Source: DAIRVC01 sp036803025 (GTDB lineage: Bacteria > Chloroflexota > Anaerolineae > Anaerolineales > E44-bin32). From it: a DNA stretch of 11,510 bases. The notes beneath the pieces were generated by a model. That model had not been told where the DNA came from, made no database searches, and saw only the letters and a program-made list of their open reading frames with translations. The translations under genes were made by a program, and so were the position numbers. Positions 6,625-11,510 of the stretch are shown piece by piece (within the stretch, counting starts at the first letter, position 1; every line of letters starts with the position of its first letter). The stretch lies in assembly GCA_036803025.1 (NCBI GenBank), contig DAIRVC010000080.1, positions 1 through 11,510 on the forward strand, in the 5' to 3' direction.

Positions 6625-7284
6625 ATGCCAGTTTCGACACAGGATTTGAGCAAGCTCTTCGGCGCCGCGCTGACGGCGGTCAGCACCAACAAGCAGGCCC
6701 TCAACCAGCTCGACGGGTACAACGGCAATCACGGCGACAACATGGCCAAGAACCTGCAGCTGGTGGTTCAGGCGCTGCAGTCACAGAAGACCAAGCCGCC
6801 GGCGACGGCGCTGTCGCAGGCAGCCAAAGTGCTGCAGACGCGGGGCATCGGGGGCTCCGGTCGCGACTATGCAGCCGGCCTGAGCCAGGCCGCGCGGGAG
6901 GTCAAGGGACGCAGGACCCTGGAAAGCCCGGATGTCGTCAGTCTCCTGCAGACGATCATGGCGGCGATCCCGGACCAGGGTTCGACGGCGCGAGCCGGGA
7001 CCAAGACGGCCGGGAACGTTCTCGAATCGCTGCTGGGCGCGGCCGGGTCGGCCGGCGCCCCGAGCGCCTCGGACGGCAAGCTGGATGCGGGTGACCTGCT
7101 CACCGCAGGGATGGCCTACTTGCAGGCCAAGCAATCCGGGGCGGACGACATGAGCGCGATCCTGCAGGCGGCCATGCGCGCGCTGGGCGGCCAGGGGAAT
7201 CCCCTGCAGCTGGGGTCCGCTCGCGCCGCCTCCGGTGGGCTGATCGCACAAAGCATTCTTCAGACACTCATGGGCGGCCGCTAG
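6625..7284 (+). CDS. DhaL/DAK2-like helical protein, probably degenerate
   Basis: 219 residues, no signal peptide, Ala/Gln/Leu-rich and mostly helical. I align it by eye with DhaL, the ADP-binding helical subunit of dihydroxyacetone kinase (about 210 residues). LDGYNGNHGDNMAKN (residues 29-43) matches the LDxxIGDxDHGxNMxRG metal loop. GIGGSGRDYAAGLSQAA (about 75-91) matches the GGxSGPLxGxxxxxAA turn. ARAGTKTAGNVLESL matches the KxxPGDKTMxDxxxP segment, and QLGSARAASGG near the C-terminus matches the RKGRASYxG region. Only the first of the three metal-binding aspartates (Asp30) is kept; the GDxD pair is reduced to GN. If this reading is right, it is a non-catalytic or altered member. The similarity is distant and the protein could be an unrelated helical family. 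It may be cotranscribed with the upstream hydrolase gene; I found no good promoter in the 83-nt gap. Confidence 0.6.
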   Translation: MPVSTQDLSKLFGAALTAVSTNKQALNQLDGYNGNHGDNMAKNLQLVVQALQSQKTKPPATALSQAAKVLQTRGIGGSGRDYAAGLSQAAREVKGRRTLESPDVVSLLQTIMAAIPDQGSTARAGTKTAGNVLESLLGAAGSAGAPSASDGKLDAGDLLTAGMAYLQAKQSGADDMSAILQAAMRALGGQGNPLQLGSARAASGGLIAQSILQTLMGGR

Positions 7285-7330
7285 AAGAGTCCGCTCCCCG
7301 ACGCTCCACCCAGAACCGATGCAACGCGAG

Positions 7331-7360
7331 GCGTGGGGGTCCGACATTGGACCCCCACGC
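7331..7360 (+). terminator. Perfect 12-bp hairpin between convergent genes
   Basis: GCGTGGGGGTCC, loop GACATT, GGACCCCCACGC. It sits in the 110-nt gap between the DhaL-like gene (stop 7284, + strand) and the PstS-like lipoprotein gene (stop 7397-7395, - strand). There is no T-run on either side, so if it terminates transcription it works by stem strength or through a protein factor. An operator-like palindrome is the alternative. Confidence 0.55.
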
Positions 7361-7394
7361 TCGATTCGCGGATCCGACTCGCGTACCTTCTCGG

Positions 7395-8171
7395 CTACAG
7401 GTCAGGGGAGGCTTGTATCCAGGACAGCCACGCGCGCAGGGATCCCTCCGGCTCGGAAGGGGAGGCCGCCACGACGGTCAGGCCGAGGGGGTAACGCCCG
7501 TCTTCCAGGGCTTCCGGGCCGGGCAGGACGCCGTTGACACGCACCAGCCGTACTGTCTCGTTCACCTGCGACAACGCCAGGATCCCCACCGCCCCCGGAT
7601 CGGCCTCGACTCGCGCCAGGAGGTCCGCCGCTGACGCGGCGATCAAGGCGGCCGGGGTGATGGCGTCGCCGTCCAAGATCAGTGCTTCGAAGCGCACTCG
7701 CAGGCTGTCTCCCGGGAAGGGCGAGACCACATGCACCGGGCCGGGATCACCTTCCAGTTCCTGCCAATCGCCGAGTGTGCCGCCAAAAAGCGCCGCCAGC
7801 TCGTCGAGCGTCGCCGAACGCCAGGGGTTGTCCGCGTTCACGATGACGGCGATGGCTTCAGCCCAGAGTGGGGTGGCAAACCATCCATCGGGGGGCTCGA
7901 GCCCGGTGATCATCAGATCCAGCTCACCCGATTCGACTGCCTGCGTGGCCGCCTCCTCCAGCCAGGGTTCGAGATCGATGGGCGGGACGCCTTCAGCGCG
8001 CATGTAGCCGCGCAGGCGGTCGGCCGCTGCGCCCTCCAGCGACGGCGCAACGGCGACGCGCGCGATCGTCACGGGCGTATCGACCGGCCCGGCGCAGGCG
8101 CCCAGGAGTGCGGCCATCAGCGCGCCCCCAGCCAGGCCTCGCCACAAGCGCAGCACGCCTCCCCTAGCCAC
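7395..8171 (-). CDS. PstS-like solute-binding lipoprotein
   Basis: 258 residues with a lipoprotein signal: arginines, a hydrophobic core and lipobox LGAC (Cys26). The mature part resembles the periplasmic binding protein fold of the PstS-like group. Visible elements are AEAIAVIVNADNP (104-116), LDELAALFGGTLGDWQEL (122-139), VHVVSPFPGDSLRVRFE (146-162) and a C-terminal PLGLTVVA strand. PstS proteins usually have a GSGT-type phosphate loop and are longer. Here that loop reads PGDS and the N-terminal half is short, so the ligand may differ or be absent. The GTG start overlaps the uppP stop by 8 nt with no Shine-Dalgarno sequence, which implies translational coupling. An in-frame TTG at 8147 follows GGGGAGG and would give a shorter, still valid signal peptide. 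No permease or ATPase gene is adjacent. Confidence 0.75.
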   Translation of the reverse strand: MARGGVLRLWRGLAGGALMAALLGACAGPVDTPVTIARVAVAPSLEGAAADRLRGYMRAEGVPPIDLEPWLEEAATQAVESGELDLMITGLEPPDGWFATPLWAEAIAVIVNADNPWRSATLDELAALFGGTLGDWQELEGDPGPVHVVSPFPGDSLRVRFEALILDGDAITPAALIAASAADLLARVEADPGAVGILALSQVNETVRLVRVNGVLPGPEALEDGRYPLGLTVVAASPSEPEGSLRAWLSWIQASPDL

Positions 8172-8988
8172 GGATCAGAACCAGTGCCAGGCCGGCCAGG
8201 CCGACGATCGCGCAATACCCGGCGAAGAGGGTGAGCGGACGACGGACCAGGTAGCCCAACAGCCAGTGAATGGCGAGATAGCCGGTGATGGCCGCCGCCA
8301 CAGTCCCGGCGATCAACGCCGGCAGCAGGCTGCTCAGCCCCGGCGCGTCGGCCAGGTCGTTCAGCGCCACAGCGCCGGCGCCGATCATGACCGGGATGGA
8401 CATCAAGAACGAGAAACGGGCCGCCTGCGGGCGGCCCAGGCCTCGGGCCAGTCCGGCGGATATCGTCGCCCCGGAGCGCGAGATTCCGGGGAAGAGGGAC
8501 AGCGCCTGCGCCAGGCCGATCCACAGCGCGTCCGTGGGGCGCAAGGCCTCCAGTTCGCGCAGCCGCCGGCCGTAACGTTCGCCGAGCAGGAGCAAGGCCG
8601 CGGTGATGAGGAGGAAGCTGCTGACGGCCGCGGGGCTGTCGAAGGCCGCCTCGACCAGGTCCTTGAACAGCAGACCGGCCGCGGCTGCCGGCAAGCTGGC
8701 CAGAAGCAGAAGCCAGGCCAGGCGCGCCTGCGGGTCGTCGAAGGGTCGGCGGCGCAGCACGCCCTCCAACGCCGCACGCGCCAGTCCGACCAGATCGCGC
8801 CAGAAGTAGGCGATGACGGCCAGGAGCGTGCCATCCTGCACCAGGACGTCGAAGACGAAGGCGGCTTGAGGCTCGAAATGCCATTCGAGCAGCCAGGGGA
8901 CCAGGACGAGGTGTGCCGATGAAGAGATGGGCAGGAACTCGGTCAGGCCCTGGACGATGCCGAGGACGCAGGCCTGCAGCAGGTTCAT
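8164..8988 (-). CDS. uppP: Undecaprenyl-diphosphatase
   Basis: 274 residues, the usual length for UppP/BacA. This integral membrane enzyme removes phosphate from undecaprenyl pyrophosphate outside the membrane, so that the lipid carrier can return for peptidoglycan and polysaccharide synthesis; it confers bacitracin tolerance. Motif 1 is GIVQGLTEFLPISSSAH with catalytic Glu17 and His26; the preceding acidic position is Gln13, a common variant. Motif 2 is FPGISRSGATI with Arg171. Several strongly hydrophobic segments fit a multi-pass protein. The ATG at 8988 gives the standard N-terminus (NLLQACVLGIVQG); the frame extends 26 codons upstream into tgt without similarity. It starts 7 nt after the tgt stop and the AAGG directly before the ATG is too close to act as a normal ribosome site, so coupling to tgt is likely. 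The downstream gene overlaps its stop. Confidence 0.95.
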   Translation of the reverse strand: MNLLQACVLGIVQGLTEFLPISSSAHLVLVPWLLEWHFEPQAAFVFDVLVQDGTLLAVIAYFWRDLVGLARAALEGVLRRRPFDDPQARLAWLLLLASLPAAAAGLLFKDLVEAAFDSPAAVSSFLLITAALLLLGERYGRRLRELEALRPTDALWIGLAQALSLFPGISRSGATISAGLARGLGRPQAARFSFLMSIPVMIGAGAVALNDLADAPGLSSLLPALIAGTVAAAITGYLAIHWLLGYLVRRPLTLFAGYCAIVGLAGLALVLIRG

Positions 8989-8995
8989 CCTTGGG

Positions 8996-10117
8996 CTAGT
9001 CCTCCGGTGGACGGTGCTTGTGGTAGTGAAGCCGAAAGTCCTCGGCGAACGCCTGGAGACGGCCATCGGTCACGGCCTGCCTCAGGTCGGCCGCCAGGGT
9101 GGTCAGCAAGTGCAGATTATGAATGGAAAGGAGCGTGGCGGCGAGCATCTCGCCCGCAGTGCAAAGATGCCGGACGTAGGCGCGCGTGAAGCTCTGACAG
9201 GTGTAGCAGTTGCAAGCGGAATCGATCGGCCGGCGGTCGTCGGCGAACGCCGCGCCGCGCAGGTTCAGGCGGCCGCTGCGGGTCAGGGCGGTGTGGTTGC
9301 GGGCCATGCGTGTCGGCAGCACACAGTCGAACAAGTCGATGCCGCGCAGAACGCCTTCGACCAGATCCTCCGGCGAGCCGACGCCCATCAGGTAGCGCGG
9401 CCGCTCTGCCGGAAGGATCGGTTCGACCAGGTCGAGCATGGCGTGCATCTCGGCCTTGGTCTCGCCTACCGACAGGCCGCCGACGGCGATGCCTGCGAAG
9501 GGAAGGGAGGCGATCCGCTCCGCCGAGCGGCGGCGCAAGTCGGGGAAGATGCCTCCCTGGATGATCCCAAACAACGCCTGATCGGCACGGCGCTTGCTCT
9601 GAAGGCAGCGCTCGGCCCAGGCGTGGGTGCGCTCGAGTGCCTGCTCGTTGTAGGCGCGGTCGTGGGGTTCCGGGCACTCGTCGAGAGCCATGATGATGTC
9701 GGCGCCGAGGTTCTCCTGAATGGCGATCGAGCGCTCGGGTGTGAGGCGGTGTTCTGACCCGTCCAGATGCGAGCGGAAGGTCACACCGTCGGCGTCCACC
9801 TGCCGGGTCTGCGAGAGTGAGAAGATCTGGAAGCCGCCCGAGTCGGTCAGGATCGGCCCAGGCCAGCTCATGAATTCGTGCAGTCCGCCGAGCGCGGCGA
9901 TGCGCTCGGCGCCGGGGCGCAGGTACAGGTGATAGGTGTTGGCCAGGACGATGGTCGCCCCCAGCGCAGCCACTTGCGCCGGGGTGAGCGACTTCACGGT
10001 CGCCTGCGTCCCGACCGGTGCAAATGCGGGCGTCGGCACGGCGCCGTGCGGAGTGTGCAGGCAGCCGGCACGTGCGCGCCCGTCGCGGGCGAGGAGTTCG
10101 AAACGAAAGGACTCCAC
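8996..10117 (-). CDS. tgt: tRNA-guanine transglycosylase
   Basis: 373 residues, full length. It exchanges guanine 34 in tRNAs with GUN anticodons (Asp, Asn, His, Tyr) for a queuosine precursor base (preQ1 in most bacteria). The catalytic aspartates are Asp92 in TDSGGFQ and the nucleophile Asp264 in DLFDCVLPTR. FGIIQGG (183-189) and GGLSVGE (213-219) form the base-binding pocket. Zinc ligands Cys302, Cys304, Cys307 and His333 fit the CxCx2Cx25H pattern exactly. The GTG start gives the normal N-terminus (FRFELLARDGRARAG). GAGG is only 1 nt upstream and AGGGA about 11 nt upstream, so initiation may depend on a short upstream ORF ending 3 nt before. It is the first gene of a minus-strand operon with uppP and a PstS-like lipoprotein. 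No queuosine biosynthesis gene is in this window. Confidence 0.96.
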   Translation of the reverse strand: MESFRFELLARDGRARAGCLHTPHGAVPTPAFAPVGTQATVKSLTPAQVAALGATIVLANTYHLYLRPGAERIAALGGLHEFMSWPGPILTDSGGFQIFSLSQTRQVDADGVTFRSHLDGSEHRLTPERSIAIQENLGADIIMALDECPEPHDRAYNEQALERTHAWAERCLQSKRRADQALFGIIQGGIFPDLRRRSAERIASLPFAGIAVGGLSVGETKAEMHAMLDLVEPILPAERPRYLMGVGSPEDLVEGVLRGIDLFDCVLPTRMARNHTALTRSGRLNLRGAAFADDRRPIDSACNCYTCQSFTRAYVRHLCTAGEMLAATLLSIHNLHLLTTLAADLRQAVTDGRLQAFAEDFRLHYHKHRPPED

Positions 10118-10120
10118 GCC

Positions 10121-10243
10121 TCACATGTTCCCTGAGGGGGCCGTGCCCGGCGGGCCGGGCGCATCGGGAGGCGGCGGAGACGTGTTCGGCCTGCCTGAGG
10201 CTGCCTGAATCTCGCGCACAGGCGCGGGTGCGGACGGTTTCAT
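10121..10243 (-). CDS. Candidate leaderless proline-rich small ORF upstream of tgt
   Basis: An ATG on the minus strand at 10243 opens a 40-codon frame ending in TGA at 10123-10121. The product starts MKPSAPAPVREIQ and contains 12 prolines including a PPPP run. The ATG lies 9 nt after a minus-strand TATAAT (10258-10253), so a transcript from there would be nearly leaderless. The stop is 3 nt before the tgt GTG and in the same frame, 42 codons from ATG to GTG. It could be a leader peptide coupled to tgt, an interrupted N-terminal extension, or chance in GC-rich DNA. I do not recognise the sequence. Confidence 0.3.
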   Translation of the reverse strand: MKPSAPAPVREIQAASGRPNTSPPPPDAPGPPGTAPSGNM

Positions 10244-10252
10244 GGCCCGAGG

Positions 10253-10258
10253 ATTATA
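10253..10258 (-). promoter_or_regulatory. Candidate -10 element for the tgt operon
   Basis: The minus strand reads TATAAT, a perfect -10 match, 15 nt before the start of the small ORF described at 10121-10243. At 17 bp upstream the -35 region is TCGGCG, a poor match. GTGACA fits better but is only 11 nt away. This is the best promoter-like site upstream of tgt. Confidence 0.4.
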
Positions 10259-10268
10259 CCTGTTCGGA

Positions 10269-10297
10269 TTGTCACCGCCGACGCGGGCGCTTATAAT
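10269..10297 (+). promoter_or_regulatory. Sigma-70-type promoter of alr, placing the start codon at the transcript 5' end
   Basis: TTGTCA (10269-10274) is 5 of 6 to the -35 consensus and TATAAT (10292-10297) is a perfect -10, with a 17-bp spacer. The expected transcription start is near 10304, and the alr ATG is at 10306. The mRNA should therefore have no or almost no 5' leader. No Shine-Dalgarno sequence precedes the ATG, which is consistent. Confidence 0.75.
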
Positions 10298-10305
10298 GCT
10301 GGCCC

Positions 10306-11421
10306 ATGCCCCTGACAGGCAAGCACTCCAACTGGCTCGAGATCGACCGGGGGGCGATCGAGGCCAACGTTCGCCAGTGCCTCGAACGAACCGGCGCGCA
10401 GGTGATGGCCGTGGTCAAAGCCAACGGCTACGGCCACGGCATCGTCCCGCTGGCGCGGGCGGCCGTGCGCGGCGGGGCGACCTGGTGCGGTGTGGCCCGG
10501 GTCGAGGAAGCCATTGAGCTGCGCCGAGCGGGCATCGATGGGCCGATCCTGATTCTAGGGGCGACTGCGGCCGGCCGCGTGCAGGAAGCGATTGGCGAGC
10601 GCATCTCCATGGCCGTCTGGGATCTCGGGCACGTCGAGGCGGCCGCGGCGGCAACCAACGGCACCAACGAGCGCGCCCGGCTTCACCTGAAGGTCGAGAC
10701 CGGCATGGGCCGGCTGGGGATCGAGCCCGAGGAGGCGGTCGCTCTGGCTCGACGTATCGCCTCGACGCCGGGCGTGATCCTGGAGGGCGTGTTCACGCAC
10801 TTCGCCCGGGCAGACGAATCCGATCCGGAGCCGACCGCGGCCCAAGAGCGGCAGTTCGCCCAGGTCCTGGCCTCGCTGGAGGCGGCCGGTCTGCGGCCGG
10901 GGTTGGTGCATGCCGCCAACTCGGCCGCCAGCCTGAGCCGGCCGAGCGCCACCTTCAACCTGGTGCGCGCGGGGATCGCCATCTGCGGCTTGAATCCCTC
11001 GCCGGAGTGTCCGCTGCCGGAGGGGTTCCGGCCGGCGCTGGCCTGGAAGGCGCAGCTCTCACAGGTGCGGCTGATGCCGCCCGGCCGCGGCGTGAGCTAC
11101 GGCCACCAGTACGTGACGCGCAGCACGGAGCGCATCGGCGTCGCGCCGGTGGGCTACGGTGACGGCTACCGGCGCGTCCCGGGCAATCAGGTGCTGGTCG
11201 GCGGATGTTCGGTCCCGGTCGTGGGACGCGTGTGTATGGACCAGATCATGGTCCAACTCGATAGCGTTCCCGAGGCGCGCGCCGGTGACGAAGTGGTGCT
11301 GATCGGGGAGCAGGCCGGGCAGCGCATCAGTGTTGACGACCTGGCCGCCCGCTGGGGGACGTTCAACTACGAGGTCGTGTGCGGATTGTCGGCGCGCATC
11401 CCGCGCGTCTATCGAGGCTGA
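10306..11421 (+). CDS. alr: Alanine racemase
   Basis: 371 residues, the usual length for the family. It interconverts L- and D-alanine in the cytosol and supplies D-Ala for peptidoglycan. The N-terminal PLP barrel is shown by WLEIDRGAIEANV (10-22) and AVVKANGYGHG, with Lys38 as the PLP Schiff-base lysine. HLKVETGMGRLG (127-138), FTHFARAD (163-170) and HAANSAAS (202-209) are conserved barrel segments. The C-terminal domain has GVSYGH with the catalytic Tyr265, PVGYGDGYRR and GRVCMDQIMV with the conserved CMDQ. All key residues are present. The ATG sits 8 nt after a perfect -10 box, with no ribosome site, so translation is probably leaderless; the next in-frame ATG (codon 34) would delete the N-terminal strand. 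It is divergent from the tgt operon. After the stop only 89 bases remain, and I see no gene or good terminator in them. Confidence 0.95.
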   Translation: MPLTGKHSNWLEIDRGAIEANVRQCLERTGAQVMAVVKANGYGHGIVPLARAAVRGGATWCGVARVEEAIELRRAGIDGPILILGATAAGRVQEAIGERISMAVWDLGHVEAAAAATNGTNERARLHLKVETGMGRLGIEPEEAVALARRIASTPGVILEGVFTHFARADESDPEPTAAQERQFAQVLASLEAAGLRPGLVHAANSAASLSRPSATFNLVRAGIAICGLNPSPECPLPEGFRPALAWKAQLSQVRLMPPGRGVSYGHQYVTRSTERIGVAPVGYGDGYRRVPGNQVLVGGCSVPVVGRVCMDQIMVQLDSVPEARAGDEVVLIGEQAGQRISVDDLAARWGTFNYEVVCGLSARIPRVYRG

Positions 11422-11510
11422 GCGAGGCGCGCGTTGGCTCGCCGGCCCGACCTTCCTGATTGAGTTCAGATACATATGAGACAGTAGCCCTGGCGTAGAG
11501 AGCGCACCGG

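Noticed and set aside
8997..9757. Long + strand frames opposite tgt and uppP
   Set aside because: The minus strand encodes complete Tgt and UppP with all catalytic residues; the + strand translations show no family motif.
11422..11442. Possible hairpin after alr (GCGAG ... CTCGC)
   Set aside because: Only 5 bp with an 11-nt loop and no T-run; too weak to call a terminator.
11475..11510. tRNA-like start (TAGCCC...GTAGAGAGCGC) at the window end
   Set aside because: The D-arm does not pair (GCCC against GCGC) and no acceptor or T-arm can be checked before the window ends.

Overview
This is a GC-rich bacterial window with dense, short-spaced genes. It suggests a member of the Chloroflexota, most likely an Anaerolineae-type lineage. 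That rests on the style of the secreted proteins (single-pass or lipid-anchored, Pro/Thr-rich linkers, NBR1-type Ig-like, SdrD-B-like and bacterial SH3-like modules) and on composition. It is an inference, because there is no rRNA or other phylogenetic marker here.

Left third (1-4356, + strand): four consecutive cell-envelope proteins. They are the C-terminal part of a single-pass membrane protein with an external SH3-like domain (1-624), a lipoprotein with one fibronectin-III-like and two SdrD-B-like modules (702-2036), and two paralogous lipoproteins (2108-3112 and 3314-4312). The paralogues share a nearly identical NBR1-type Ig-like domain but carry unrelated C-terminal domains. The first three may be one transcript ending at a GAAA-loop hairpin (3130-3151). 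The fourth has its own candidate promoter and ends at a strong bidirectional hairpin (4328-4356).

Middle (4385-7360): a minus-strand PLP-dependent beta-eliminating lyase that reads as a tryptophanase from its substrate-specifying residues. Divergent from it is a glyoxalase-II-like metallo-hydrolase, followed by a DhaL/DAK2-like protein that appears to have lost most of its metal ligands. A perfect 12-bp hairpin (7331-7360) separates this block from the next, convergent one.

Right third (7395-11421): a compact minus-strand operon tgt - uppP - PstS-like lipoprotein. The gaps are a 7-nt gap and an 8-nt overlap. tgt modifies tRNA with a queuosine precursor, uppP recycles undecaprenyl pyrophosphate and releases phosphate outside the membrane, and the last gene encodes a lipid-anchored solute-binding-type protein. 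Divergent from this operon is alr (alanine racemase, peptidoglycan D-Ala supply). Its consensus-like promoter lies so close to the ATG that the mRNA should be leaderless. On the opposite strand a second TATAAT sits just before a 40-codon proline-rich ORF that ends 3 nt before tgt and in the same frame.

No tRNA, rRNA, CRISPR array, insertion sequence or phage gene was found. I see no convincing complete new defence or mobile system. The most unusual points are the NBR1-domain paralogue pair with exchanged C-termini, the back-to-back leaderless start region at 10240-10306, the degenerate DhaL-like protein and the uppP/PstS-like coupling.
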